A stretch of DNA of 64,000 nt from Todiramphus chloris collaris (Eukaryota > Chordata > Aves > Coraciiformes > Alcedinidae), in the NCBI GenBank assembly GCA_025345505.1, contig JANVCC010000018.1, positions 10,369,178-10,433,177 on the forward strand, written 5' to 3'. Below, one piece after another: positions 13,201-26,403 of the stretch (position 1 is the first letter of the stretch; every line of letters begins with the position of its first letter). Below the pieces are notes generated by a model that worked only from the letters and a program-made list of their open reading frames with translations, was not told the origin of the DNA and ran no database searches. A program made the position numbers and the translations under genes.

Positions 13201-14602
13201 GAATAATTTTGATGGAGACAGGAAATAGTTAAGTATTGAGAAGACCAAGCTGTATTAGAAGATGGTCCCTGTCCCTGATGTCTTCAGGCTGCTTGAGACT
13301 GTTATCACTATTTATTTCCCAGGTGTTGTACGGGTAGTAGCAGCAATTATAGCATGATCCAAGAAAAGGGTAAGGGGAACAAAACACTTTGTGTTGATGC
13401 CCATTCAGCTCCTAGCTGCAAGGTGTCAAAAGATGACAACTGTAATTGTAATAGTTTTATATATACCTATAATAATCGCAATTATACCTCACAGGTACAG
13501 AAATTGAGAAAACAGATGTATGAATACCTGCGTGTTTGAGCAAAATTGTCAGAACTTGAGTATAAGCATCATTTTTAGGAATCGTAACCTATTTTTGAAT
13601 GTCAGTAATGAAATTTTTGAAAAATTAATTGATTCAGAAAATCAGTATTTGCATCATGCAACATTTAGTAAACCATAATACGTGTAGAAAATATTAAGCT
13701 TGTACTTTGCAAAATATTTATGTTTTTAAATTACTTTTTTTTTACTCAAAATGCAATTTAAGATATCTATTTTAACAAATTTTTGCAACTCTACTGTGAT
13801 CAATTTTTTTTCTTCAGCTTCATCTGAACAGCATCTTTTTCTGGATTTGCTGATTTGGGTGTTTTTTTTAATTCGGTTGTGTCTATTCGGTTATGTCTAT
13901 GTCCTTGCCATTATATTGCTTACTGATGAGGGTAGAAAGACAATTAATGCTGTCTCTTTAGCATTGACTGCACACACTATAAATATACTATTTAGGGTTG
14001 TTTCCTTGGAGAGTAATGCATTTAAATACTCTGAAGCTGAAAGCTGTTTTATGGATAAGAAAAATGGCTAAAAGCTGATTTTCACCATGTGACATACGCT
14101 AAATAAGTAATAATCCATATTGTCAAGTAAAAGTATGGAGGCCCTAGATATTCTTCCAATCTTTTCTGTCTGCTTGTACAACATCTATTCATTCTTTTTA
14201 GTCTGAACAACTATGTACTCGACTTCATTAATTTTTATGTTCACTGTCATGTGCAAACATCTCAAACACGAGGCTTGATTATATATGAAAGTTACTTGAA
14301 CTCATTTTCCTTTCTTAAGGTGCAGGTATCAAAAATGAAAATACTTCCAATAGGAAATTTCAGCACATCCGTTAGTCAGCAAACGAGGACAACGTGAGAA
14401 AACATCTCCATCTAGTGGTGTTTTCAAGATTTGGCACCTTTCCTGCCCAGGATTTATGTGGCATTGGGGAAGTACTTCAGTATTATTGTAACAATAACAT
14501 AACAAGTTAAATTGCATTAATAACAACAGTGTGACTGTGCTGATATAACAGGTAAGACTGTTTTGCGTAAAGAAAACTCATTTTAATTAAAGAAAAACTC
14601 CC

Positions 14603-14634
14603 ATAATAATAATAATAACAACAACAACAACAAC
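14603..14634. repeat. compound (AAT)n(AAC)n microsatellite
   Basis: Five AAT-type units turn into six AAC-type units without interruption, consistent with a single T-to-C change spreading by slippage. Confidence 0.95.
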
Positions 14635-16461
14635 TGTCCATTATGATGTTCCCCTCAAGGTTCTGTTCAGAATCACATCAGAAACTGCAAATATTACAAA
14701 CTTAATTCTCATGTCCCACTGCTGTCATACTGAAGTATTCTGATTGAGTCAAAAGACTCAATCCTGATTTCAGGTCATGGATTAAGGAAAGGAAGATTTC
14801 CTCAGAAATTCAGATATTACCACTTAAGAAATTGACCCAGCTATCTTACCTAAACTGGTGATAAGCAGTAGGACTCAAAAGAGCAACTATTTATTAACAT
14901 GATAGGTTCTATCAGAATAAATGGTACAGTGATTTATTTCAAAATATAGAAATTATGAATACAAAAAAATTAAAGTGAGATACAGTGTATTCAGACTCGG
15001 GGCCAGAGTATGAGTCCTGATACTGCTTCATTTCTTTGAATCACTGATCATCACATTGATCCCAGAAGAAGGCAATCCCACAGTTCCTTCCTACAATGGG
15101 AAGAAAATGGGAGCAAGAACAATTGTTCTCTTCTTTTCTATACTGAAAGCTTGGTAGGTGGCAAACAAGACCAGAACAAATCTTCTGAATTTAAGGAAAT
15201 TCTGTGATTTTTCCACAGTATAAGTGGGACCAAAATTTGTCCTTTGGTACCAGAAGTTATCCTAAGAGATTGACCTCTAAAGAGCTAGATCATGTAAACA
15301 CTACAACATACTGCACATGCAATGAGAAAGAATTATCAATTTCAGATGTAAAATCACCTATTTCATAACCTGTGGTGGAATTTCATAACATGCAGCAGAC
15401 ACAGTTGTCAGAGAAAACCAAGCAAATCATGAAGTAGTCTCTATTCCACAGTGGGAGAACACTAATAAAATTCAGAAACTGCTATGTAAAATACAGAGAG
15501 GAGGGTTGCTTACGGACAGAGTAAATCAGTGTCCAGAAAGACATGAGGAGGCAAAGGCAGTCTTACACTGTATGACTGTGTAACTCCCTTTAGTCTCATT
15601 ACATTTCTTAAATATCTTTTGATGTTTATTGTTCCTGGATCTCTTTGTAGGATTAAGAAAAATTTAAAGCTACATTCAGTTCTTTCTTTGTTTCTGTTAT
15701 CCTTGCTGAGTTCATTATTCATATTATATTTCATTAAACAGTCTTTATGATGTGGTCTTCTTTCAGGATGAGCGTCTCTACACATTCACACCTTCAATGG
15801 ATTAACTTTAAGGCTCTAAAGTTTGTCATTCCATGTAAACTGAAATTATTTACCTGAATGTGTTGATGTCAATGCAGTAATTTAGACATTTTCTATTTTA
15901 GCATCTTTAATAAAATGAAGCAATAGCAATTTTTTAAGATGTGGGATGGAATTTTCTTACCTAAATTTTGTCTGGGAGATAGTTCTATTAGTTAATTAGA
16001 TCAAATGGTCTGATTGCAGACATTTTGGGATGCAAAATCTGAATTCTCAACAGGCATTACCTACTATGCTTATGGAGCAGTGCACCAAATGTAATAAGTT
16101 TGGCCAATCTGAGTTTACTTGCTCGTGCAAACTGGAGACACTAATTAAGACAAAGCATAATCACTTGCCAAGAAGCTATTTCAAGTAGGGTTCACTTGCT
16201 TGAACTCCTTGGAGTCATCAGGAGAACTTCCTAGAAGCTTTTATCCTGAGATACCTCATAGACTTTATAATTGAAATCCTCTTTTTTCAAAATATAGAAA
16301 CACAGACCCATACATGGAGCCACAGCTTAAATCAATCTACTATCAAAGCAATGCAGCAGTAAGGAAGGGTCTTTTGAAACTAGCTGCATAGCTCCATAAA
16401 CATTTTAGAAGAGTGGTTTACTGTTATGCACTTGGATGTGAATTTTCATAATTCACAGTAG

Positions 16462-18362
16462 AGTACCATGGGATAAAGTCCTGTAGGGAAGAGGGGCCCA
16501 AGAAAGCTGGTAAATATTCAAGGATCACCTCCTCCAAGCCCAGGAATGATGCATTCCAACAAAGAGGAAGTCAGACAGAAACACCTGGAGGCCAGCATGG
16601 ATGAACCTCCTGGACAAACTCAAACACAAAAATGAAGCTGACAGAGGGTGGAAGCAAGACCCAGTATCCTGGAAGGAATGCAGAGAAATTGTCTGTGCAG
16701 CCAGGGATCAAGTTAGGAAAGCAAAGCACTTATACAATTAAGTCTGGCCACAGACATCAACAAGAAAAGCTCTAACCACACTCCCCAAATCACAGAATGA
16801 AAAGGCAGGGACTGAGAGAATAAAGAACTTTCCTGTGTAGGACTTCAGTTTCAAAACCATCTAAAGAACCTGAAGGTGGGCAAGTCCATGGAACCTGGGG
16901 AGGGAGAACAGTGAGTCTTGAGAGAACTGGCAGATGAAGTGGCTAAGCCAATATCCATCGTATATGAGAAATTGTTGCAGTCCAGTGAAGTTCCCACTGA
17001 CTGGAAAAGGGGAAAAATAACCTCCATTCTTAAAAAGGGGGAAAAGGAAGAACCAGGGAACTGCAGGCCAGTCAGTCTCACCTCTGGGCCTGGCAAGATC
17101 ATGGAGCAGATCCTTCTGGAAATTATGCTAAGGCATAAGAAAAATAAGGAGGTGAGTGGTGATAGCCAATATGGCATCATTAGGGGCATATTGTGCCTGA
17201 GAGATTTGGTGGCCTTCTACGAAAGAGTTACAGCTTGGGTAGGTAGGGTAAGATCAACAGATGTCATCCACCTGGACTGCTGCAAAACATTTGACACACT
17301 TCCATGTGAAATTCTTGCTTCTAAATTGTAAAGATGTGGGTTTGATGGATGGACCGCTTGGTAGGTAAGGAATTGGCTGCACGACCACACTCAGAGAGTT
17401 GTGGTGGAGAGCAACTCAGCACCGGGACTGGTGCTGTTTAACATCTTTGTCAATAATCTGGACAGAGGGATCGAGTGCTCCCTCAGCAAGTTTATCAATG
17501 ACACCAAGCTGGAGGGAAAGGATGCCATCCAGAGAGACCTTAATAGGTTTGAGAGATGGGCCTATGCAAACCTCATGAAGTTCAGCAAGGCCAAGTGCAA
17601 GATCCTGCACCCGGGTCACAGCAATCCCAACCACAAATACAGGCTGGGTAATGAGTGGATTGAGAACAGCACTGTGGAGAAGGACTTGGGGACATTAATG
17701 GATGAAAACCTGAATATGAGCCAGCAATGTGTGCTCACCACCCAGAAGGTGAATGGCATCCTGGGCTGCATCCAAAGCAGAGTGAACAGCAGGTTGAGGG
17801 AGGTGATTCTGCCCCTCTACTCCACTCTCGTAAGAACCCACCTGCGGTACTATGTTCATCTGTGGGGCCCTCAGAATAAGAAGGACATGAATCTGTCGGA
17901 GTGAGGATCTGTCCAAAGGAGGTCCATGAAGATGATCAGAGGTCTGGAGCACCCTTCCAGGTGAGGACAGAGAGATGAGAGGGTTCGGATTATTCAAGCT
18001 GGAAAAGAGAATGCTCCAGGGAGAACTTTTAGTGGCCTTCCAGTACTTAAAAGGAACCTACAGAAAAGCTGGAGGGACTTTTTACAAAGGCATGAAGTGA
18101 TAGGACAAGGCACAATGGCTTTGAACTGAAAGAGGTTAAATTTAGATTAGATACAAGGAAGTTCTTCCCTGTGAAGGTGGTGAGGCACTGGAACAGGTTG
18201 GTCAGAGAGGCTGTGGATGCCCCACCCTGGAATTGTACAAGGACAGGTTAGATGTGGCTTTTAGCATCTTGGTCTAGTGGAAGATGTTCCTGTCAGTGGC
18301 AGGGGATTTGGAACTAGATGATCTTTAACATCTCTTCCAACCCAAACCATTCTTTATTTCTA
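16462..18362 (+). mobile_element. CR1 LINE, longest copy, dead reverse transcriptase
   Basis: This is about 1.9 kb of CR1, reaching from the stretch upstream of the reverse transcriptase to near the 3' end. Frame 16918-17331 carries the N-terminal RT region ([17 protein letters not shown], then NCRPVSLTS) and stops at TAA. Frame 17401-17904 carries LFNIFVNNLDRGIE and the active-site box, here FIND at 17491-17502 where CR1 elements have FADD, so the first catalytic aspartate is Asn. The thumb and C-terminal part continue with frameshifts to about 18270. The 3' UTR has GGAACTAGATGATC and CTTCCAACCC. Its tail has decayed to ATTCTTTATTTCT. The endonuclease domain is absent. The element cannot move itself. 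The left edge is uncertain by about 30 bp. Confidence 0.95.
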
Positions 18363-19297
18363 CAATAATCTTGTATTTAGCGCCTGGCCATTATTGTTGT
18401 AATGATATACCAGTGACAGGAGAGGGCAGCAGAATACAGTTATGACCCCAGAACTCTAGCAAATGCAAAGTTTTTCATACGTATCATTTGTATGCTTGAT
18501 GGCTTTTCTGTATTCTCTGTCATTCTGGTCCAGCTTAGGCGCCTGACTGAGGAACATGTTTAATTTTGGATGTTAAGTTTTGAGTAGAAAGCTGAGTAAG
18601 ACACTAACTTCGGTGAAAAAAATTCAAATTCAATATGTGTTAAGAAAATTCTAATCACATTTCATTCACCCTTTATTTCAGTTAATTAAAGAAGACATGG
18701 GCTTAAGCTTACATAAGAAGTACTAAATCTCTATTCTGTATTTATTGATTCTGAGGACAGTGCATCTTGATTTACTTTGGGAGAATATTTTAAAGCTCCT
18801 ATCGAAGTCAATCTTTTGAGCTTTCTTCTAAATGTCACTCCCTGTCATGAGAGAGCTTTGTATTTGTGTCCATCCTCCCCATGACAAGAAAAACCCTGCA
18901 TGCTCATCCCAAAATTCATCGGTATGCCCTTCTGTTCACTGCTTGTGCAGAAGTGGTACTCCTGTGTGGTAGTGAGAGGTCAGGTCCTGCTGTAGGGGCA
19001 AGGTGTACTGCATTCAGCTCAGGCAGTGTCAGTACTATTTGAGACAAATGCTGACTTCTGTAACTGTCACTGCTGTGCCACTGGTGTATCTACTGCATAG
19101 AAATGGCTACTAAATTTCCCCTGTAAACTCTGGTATCTGAATTGTTCCAGATTCATTATAAAGACGAGCTGGTGAGTTACTGTATTGGATGTTTGAATTT
19201 ATATCACAAGATCTCAAGTCACCAAAACAATAAATTTCTCATTCTGATCAGATCCTGATTAATTTTTGCTGATTCTGTTACCAGCTGAATCCATCTG
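18363..19297. other. unique spacer between CR1 and solo LTR
   Basis: No repeat or exon recognised. Base composition is a little more GC-rich in 18840-19130 but without any clear open frame. Confidence 0.55.
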
Positions 19298-19681
19298 TGT
19301 CCTGGTTTCACTGGGACAGAATCACAGGCTTGCCATGTCTGCAGGACATCAGCAGTTTGGATTCAGGACACAGGTGTATCCAATCCCATAAACCTCATGC
19401 TCAGTATAAAGGGGGAACTTTGAGGTATTTTCATCCTCTTTTTGCTCTTGAGGACTGCCTTCCCATTTATTGTGATCACTGTATACTGGCTGAGCTGAGT
19501 ATGGCTCTGTTGACTTTATACCAACATTGGTATTAGTTTTGCTGTTTCATTAAATCTGTTTTCATTTCAACTCATGAGTGTCCTCTCCTTTTCCTGGCCC
19601 CCCCTTCTTGTCTAGGGTCAGACCCTCAGGTGATAGAGCAACTGTTGCAGTTTAGTGCTGGATACAGGCTAAATGTAGACA
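19298..19681 (+). mobile_element. solo LTR, probably ERVL-like
   Basis: A 384-bp LTR starting TGTCCTGGTTTCACTGGGAC and ending GGCTAAATGTAGACA, the TG...CA borders of a retroviral LTR. It has the layout of the copy at 49.7 kb: a U3 block, a TATA box (TATAAA, 19405-19410) after CATGCTCAG, a poly(A) signal variant ATTAAA (19549-19554), and the R/U5-like words TTTCAACTCATGAGTG. No internal proviral sequence is attached on either side, so it is a recombined solo LTR. No matching target-site duplication is visible (CATCTG left, ACCTAG right), which fits age or end erosion. The family call is from memory. The open frame at 19297-19536 is an artefact of this LTR. Confidence 0.8.
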
Positions 19682-22600
19682 ACCTAGAAGCCCAAATTCA
19701 TGATCACAGCTACACGGTCTCTGTCCAGATTCCCTGACAGATATAATTCACTCAGGCTGTGTGTCCGGAGAGCACACAACAGCGTGGGTTTATTTACCTT
19801 AGTCCTCAATTTTAGTGCCCATTGGAAAAGTCTGGAGACAAAAATTCCCTGCATGTTCTCAGAATAAGGAAAGGAGTAGCAGCAGCTGTGTGAGCACTGT
19901 CTCCTCTTCAGTGAGCCTCACAGACCATGGTGAGGGCAGAAAGGGCAACTTTACCATCCATTAAACTCTAGGCTTCACTGCTAACATGATCAGCTCTGCT
20001 TTTGCTTGTCATAGTGCTTCCAGGTGAAGGTATGGCTTGTGCTGCAAACTGAATTTCACTGCCTCATGTCACATGCAATTCACAGCCACAGTTAAACAAA
20101 CGTGCATTCTAATTATTAATGACTGGGCATATATACTCAACATGGAATGAGGAAGATCATTGTAGATGAAGTGAAATGATCAGTTTCCAGAAATGTTGCA
20201 GCCCACTTTGGCCCTTGGATTAGGCTTATAAAACCAACATTGTATTTGTTTTCCCCTTTTCACAACAAGCAGTACTTCTTCAGCTCATTATTTACTTAAT
20301 TAACTTAATATTTAAGCTGATCACAATCTACTTGCCTAGACCTGAAGAACAGACTTTTAGACTCTGAATTTGAGCTATTCTCCCAATCGCTGACCTAGCC
20401 TTCATCTGCTTTCTCAGACCCAGGTCCATTTTACTAAGGCAGATGAATTTTTTTTTTTTTTCCCCCACTATATTTTAAAATATTGCCTCCTTTCATCTCC
20501 TTTTAATTTACTCTGTAACTGTATGTGTGCAGCAACTTTTATAATAAGGATCTTTTCATAGAAAACAGAAAGCAAAGAGAAGCCAATCTTTGTCAACAAA
20601 AGGTAAATCAAAATAGTCTTTGGCTTCTTCTCAAGGTACAAAATAATCAATCACTTGACAATTTGCTTAGGGTTTGGTTCAATGCACAAAGGTCGTTCCT
20701 TGGGATACACAATCAGGAAGCAGACCACAACTAAAGATTTTCACATTGTGGACTGAATCTTCTGAAGATCCAAGAAATCTTATTAGTGATAGCTAAAACT
20801 GAGGGTGACAGAGCATGATTCATAGACATAATGACTTCTGTTGTTTGGGATCTCTGTTGTATCATTAATGGGTTCTCAGAAGTGTGATTTTTAATTACTT
20901 CAAAAGCCAAGATATGCCAGCATGTTTCCCAATTCTCTTGGTTCAAGTTGCTTTGATTTACAGCAGTGAATTTCCATTGACTCTGCTGAGCAGGATTCTG
21001 ACAGTGTCAGAGCTCCATGGGCTGATACAGGTCACTCTTGCATGAGAATCAAAGCTGTTTTCTTCTGAAATTATACAGATGCCAGGCACCAGGTGGAGGA
21101 AGTGCTGTGAAAGCCTTGTAGAAACAATACCTTGCTGGTGTCATGATACAATTTCTCCTTATGTCTAATAGAATTTGAAGAGTCCGAAGTGGAAATTCTG
21201 CTTCTATGTCCAAGCTTCATTCAGTGAGGTTCCCAGATGTAGAGAAATACATTTTAAAGGGGTAGAAAACACCTCTACTTTTCAAACATGTAATCAGTAC
21301 TAGACGATACTGTCTAACTTCATCCCACCTCAAGGAAGAGAGCCTTGGGTCTTGTGCTGATTTTGTAAGAGAAGGTGTAATGCTATAGGTAAGAGCTTAA
21401 AGACTCGCAGAAAGCTTTTCCCCCACAAGGTTAGTCAAGAGACTGTAAGTATTGCTTACTCTGTAAGTAAGAGAATGGCTTGAGTCTCCTCCTTACCTAA
21501 ATACATCATTTTAGCAGCAAATATTTTCACATCTGCCTTGTTAGAGAGATGGTTAGAGAGAAGGTAACAGTCTTTCACTAGTGTTGGTCACGTTAGGTTA
21601 TTTAGCCACCTGATTGAGTAAGCTGTGTTTTTTTCCTCAGATAAAGTCTAAAGTCTAACTTATTTTCAGTAGATTCCCTGATGCTTAAACAATTATTTGT
21701 GGTACTTGATAGGAGAATTTATAAAGGAGCAATATATCTGGCTGGAGCATCTCCTTTCTCAGGGTGATCATCCAATTTTTATATTTATTTAAACAGGCAG
21801 GTGAGAGGTTCGTTCCCTAAGCTTCTGAAGCAGAGGTGGATTCATAGAGGTCTTCAGGGTTTAACTCATCTGTCAGTGACAGTTATAATCATCTTACTAC
21901 ACTTACCCTGTCAGTGTTTCTGGAAGAAGAAAGCAGACACTTTTCCCACTCTCTTTCTGTATTTCCAGACATTTACATTATGTTTTCACTTCTTATAACT
22001 GCTGCAGGATGCAGCCTGATGAATGAGTTATGCCTTCAGTGCTGGCTGACATCCGGCTGAACTTGCTACCAGAATTTTAAAGACATGTCAGCAGCCGCAG
22101 CAGCATGCTGGTAAGTTTTTGCAGCAGGTTTGTGTTTCTGAAATCTATCTATAAAATCCATTTCTTTATCAATAACAACAGCAGGAAACAAACAAACAAA
22201 AAACCTCACATGCTTCTATAAAAAAAAATAAAAATCCCTAACTTATTAACAAGAGCAGAATGGTGTAAATGTTAACAGTTACTGAAAGTCAGACTGTTGC
22301 TGTGGTACCTCATACTGTATAACTTATTTGGAAATAGATGTTGAGCCTAGTTTAGTCAAAGGTAATCCTTCTGTAGAAGATCATTTACTTCTAGAGATGT
22401 AAATGCCAGGTCCCCGTACATCATTACTCTAATGGTTAAGAAAAAGGACCATCATCGATTTAACAGTTATACATTGATGCCTTTTCTGGATTGATCTTTG
22501 CTTAGCATAAAGTAGTATATGGCAAAATAAAAGAGACTTAAGGCCTCAGAATGGAGATGTAAACAAAAAAAAAAAGAAAAGGATTTTTTAGTTTTATTTC

Positions 22601-24986
22601 ACTAATTCAGTCTCTCTAGTAATGTGGTTCTTTGGTTCATTAAATGAATTACTGTGAAGTAATATCTACTTGTGAAACTGACTTTCTTTCATTTGTAGAT
22701 CTTCAAGTACATTTCAGACACCCAAGTGCTATGTATAAGCACAGACCGCTTCTATAAATTATATTTTTGAGGTAAGAGTCTTTTAATTGATAGCTTGAAG
22801 TGGAACATGAAACTTGTGACAGCAGTGAGGCTGTAAACACAAGAGCACCTGAGAGAAATGAGGATTGTCCTGCCTTTATAAACCATTTTTAAGGGTCTGT
22901 AGCTTTGTGTGGCTCACAGTTCATCATCAATTTAAAGACATAGGCAAAGATTCAGGCTAGTTGTCAGAAAGAAAGAATGACAGAAAGTCTAATTTACCTT
23001 CTAAATTTTTCTATATATTTGCAAAGCCAACATTTAACCACATTACACTGGATGTCTCTTTGTGCCATGTTGGACTGATGGTTATTGCCATGGTGAGGTA
23101 ATGTGGCACTTCATAAAGCTCTGCAAAACTGTAAACTTGTAGAAAAAGGAGCATCACAATGACACAGCTGAATGGCTGAGAACAGAGGGTTGGTGTTGTA
23201 CAGTGGTGCAATGTGAAGCTCTGCAATCCTGTGTACCAGTGGGCGTTATATTTATTTGTGCTCTTTCCTCCCCTCCTATGCATCCTCCGTGGAGTACTAA
23301 ACTCTTCTAGTAACAGAATCAGATGAATATTGGTGGCTTTTTGCACAGAAGCTCAAAATTATGGGTTTAGTTTTGATTTAGACATTAAACTACAGACTAC
23401 TTTAATGTGCATGTGTTGAAATAACAGGGAAGGGAAAGAAAAGAAAAAAATCATAGATATTCGTTAATATTTCTTGATTACTCAGTAGGATTTGGCTTAT
23501 CAAGAAGACAAACCCCTAACAAGACAATGTGTTTACCTCATCTAGGAGTTACATATAAAGTAGCATCCCCTCAATTATAAAGCAGACATGCTGCAATTAG
23601 CTACAAAGCCTTTGAAATTACATGCTTTGATCATTTAATGTTAATGAGTTTTAGGAAAATGACTTTGCTAGAGTATATTTTGCTTTTGTAAAACATTAAC
23701 TACATAAAGTATCACTGATTTAATAGTATTTAAATTAACCATTGTTCTACAGTCAAATATGATCTTCTAAATTGCAATACAATATTTCAGAGAGAAGGAA
23801 ATGAATGATTGCAATTTCATTTTCTCTGAGGCGTATGAGGATGTTTTATGGTTCAAATTAAAGAATTACTTGACTTCATTTTTCAGCAATATAAAATTAT
23901 GATAACAAGAAATAATAATTGCCATTTTAAAAGAAAACTGGATAAAAACCTACTCACCTTGTCAACAAATCTAAATTACAATTGTCTTTAGAAAAGTTCC
24001 ATTCTGCTTTAATAACTTATGTTAGCAGGATAAGAAGGCCTGGCTCTTAAAACAGAACAAAAAAGACCAAGGCAAGAAACTGTAAAAATGCAGGAGAACT
24101 GACTACAGTAACTTTTATCATACACCTAGAGGAGAAACTTGAGGAATGAGATTACTTAAATTCCCTTCTAGGATCTGAGTGTAAGGGAAGAAAAGCCTAA
24201 GTAATAAACCAGGGATCTCCTGAGATGAGGAGATATTCTTACAGAAATCGTTGGAATTGGCAATTCAGACTCCAGGTGGAAATGAGCAGCAGCAGTAGAA
24301 AACAGAGGCAAGTTTTACAGAAATCTTTGTATAATTAAGAGGGCACCAGAAAGTTAATCTGAGATTCAGTGCATAAAATAGTAATTTATCATCAAGATTT
24401 TGACAGCATCCAGAATATATGGGGTGTTTTCTACACAAATGGGAATGTTCGTTTGGCACAAAAAACCCCACCTTATTTTGAAAAATTGGCACTGGGCAAA
24501 AAAGCCAAGCAAATCTGGGTAGCTATAATTCCTAACAGCAGAATGTCTGCTGCTTTGAATTTATTGTATCATGACAGATTACTTAGTTTAAACATTATGC
24601 TGTGAAAAGAGAAAAATAGGGTCTAATACTTATTTGATGTTGTATTGAAGGACTTCTGCTAAATTCTAGTGTGGATCATTGTTCTGACTTTTGTCATAGA
24701 ACTGGGAAAATAGAATACAAAACAAAGTTATAGTCTTATGTCTGGACAGCTTGGAATGTGGCAGGAAGAGTTTTTGTGTTTCATAAAGAATTTGATATAC
24801 TGTGAATGAAATATTAAACTTTTTTTTAGGTAAAAGGAATAATTTCTCATGTTAAATCAATTAAAAAATTTACTGAATGAAACCTTGAACCTTGTGTGTC
24901 AGACACTAATGGTTTCTTTGGTTCTGTTCTAGTTACTTCATAGAACTTCACATAAGAAATATTTCTGGTGCTTAGGTACCAATTTG
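19682..24986. other. 5.3 kb of unique AT-rich DNA, no gene seen
   Basis: No transposon or RNA gene recognised. The longest open frame is on the minus strand at 23011-23346 (111 codons) and includes a hydrophobic stretch. It matches nothing I know and lacks a visible splice or promoter context. A CAAA-rich patch lies at 22187-22205 and A-rich runs at 22225 and 22566. Confidence 0.5.
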
Positions 24987-25172
24987 AAAAAAAAACAACA
25001 TCCCCCCTGCACCCCAAAATAACCCCACCAACAACAGCATAGCAAAACAGAAACAAACAAACAAACAAAAACAACAAACAACAACAAACCCCCTCACACA
25101 CACACACACACACAAGCACCACCAAAAAAAACCCACAAAAAAACCCATCAAACAAAAATAAAATAAAAATTA
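24987..25172. repeat. A/C-only low-complexity tract with (CA)n
   Basis: Nearly 190 bp whose plus strand is almost entirely A and C, with only a handful of G or T. It contains CAAA repeats (about 25050-25070), CAA repeats, and about ten CA dinucleotides (25095-25114). The minus-strand frame through it (24847-25176, rich in Val, Cys, Phe and Leu) is a composition artefact. Confidence 0.93.
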
Positions 25173-26360
25173 CCACCAGGGCATCATGGTGAAAAAATAT
25201 TTCTGTTGTAAAGTTTCAACATTTAATCTGAATACATTCAGATATACTTCCATGGTCAGTTTTACAATTATTCTTTTTTTGGCAAGCTGCTCTCTGTGTG
25301 CCAGCAATGTTTGAATGTGATTTGGTACAATGCTGAGTCTAGAGGTAGAAATGAGCCAGTAAAAAATGTGCACTGATCCATAGTGATAACCCTTACCCAT
25401 TCCTTGGCAAGTGAAAAGACAGGTCGGCTACTCCTGTAATATCATAAACCTGGATCTACAGTGAATCTGAACCTAAACTTTGCATATTTTCTTAGGGAAT
25501 GTTATGCATTACCAAAGTTCTATCTTTTTTTAATCAAGGTGAGTTTAAAGAGGGGAATTTTGTAAGAAAATCTACTTTCACCAGCATAAATAGAAATACA
25601 TTCTCAGAGCCTTTCACATCCGAGAGACATATGATAGGAAGGGGAAAAAAGGAAGAGAAATTGGGATATGATTTAAGGGAATATGGGAGATAAAGCTCAT
25701 GTTGACTACTGTGAGGTGAAAGCATGTTTTATGCTCATTATTCTTATGAAAATGTTTCAAAACCCTTGTACAAAGGGTTTTCTTTCTTGTGCAAAACAGG
25801 ACTTCCTCTGTCCTTTCCTTCTCAAACCTCCCAGTTTATTGTGAAACGGGTGATTAATTCTTATGGACAAACATAAACAGGAGAGGCTTATGTAAATCAT
25901 ATGCTAAGCAGAATTATTCTGAAGTCACAGCTGTCTCAGACCAGTCAGCTAGTACAGGGCAAAGATTTAGTCACTTTTTACCCAGTGTTCTCACTTTTTA
26001 TCTAAGACATTAGCCAAGTCCAGTCGGTATTATAAGTCCAAGCCTGTTCTGAATCACAGTGATAACAGAAAACTCAAAACAACTTCAGTGAGTTTTCATT
26101 TTGTAGTGATAACATTAGACAGTGTGTTTTAGGAGTACGAATAAAGTGTGGTTTCTAGTGAGAAATTGCAGAAGGAATTGAAAGCAGAAAGATGATTTTA
26201 CATCAGGGGAAAAAGCAAGAACTGAAGTAAAAGTAAAATGAAATGAGGTGCTTAAGTGGAATCAGTCAAACAGTGTAATATTAATGGTGGCTGTGAATTT
26301 AGTGTGGGTTTGGCTGAGAAAGTTCAATTAAAGAAAGATAAATGCATTTTTCATTTTTGC
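25173..26360. other. unique AT-rich DNA, no gene seen
   Basis: No gene or transposon recognised. A 9-bp hairpin at 25759-25781 is listed separately. Confidence 0.55.
25759..25781. repeat. inverted repeat, 9-bp arms, 5-nt loop
   Basis: AAAACCCTT, loop GTACA, then AAGGGTTTT. The stem is perfect. No adjacent gene makes it a terminator or RNA element. Confidence 0.85.
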
Positions 26361-26380
26361 TTTTTTTTTTTTTTTTTTTT
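26361..26380. repeat. poly(T) run, 20 bp
   Basis: T20 followed by CCTTAG. Together they read as a strong polypyrimidine tract plus AG acceptor on the plus strand. The same DNA could be a minus-strand poly(A), but no AATAAA complement lies next to it. Confidence 0.95.
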
Positions 26381-26403
26381 CCTTAGATTACTTTCTTTGC
26401 TAG

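Larger units (their letters stand above)
8943..16461. other. 7.5 kb of unique AT-rich DNA, no gene seen
   Basis: I recognise no transposon, RNA gene or exon in this stretch. It contains an A24 run (10183-10206), A-rich patches near 10627-10650 and 12773-12790, a 12-bp palindrome TGTGTGCACACA (10477-10488), and an AAT/AAC microsatellite (14603-14634). Open frames up to about 106 codons (13751-14071) are Leu/Phe/Ile-rich with no recognisable motif. Confidence 0.55.

Noticed and set aside
19297-19536. 79-codon open frame as a small gene
   Set aside because: It lies within the solo LTR and covers its U3 and TATA region.
24847-25176. 109-codon minus-strand frame rich in Val, Cys and Phe
   Set aside because: It lies mostly on the A/C-only low-complexity tract, where stop codons are rare by composition.
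26361-26380. T20 as the tail of a minus-strand processed pseudogene
   Set aside because: No complement of AATAAA follows it, and processed pseudogenes are rare in birds because CR1 does not use poly(A) tails.
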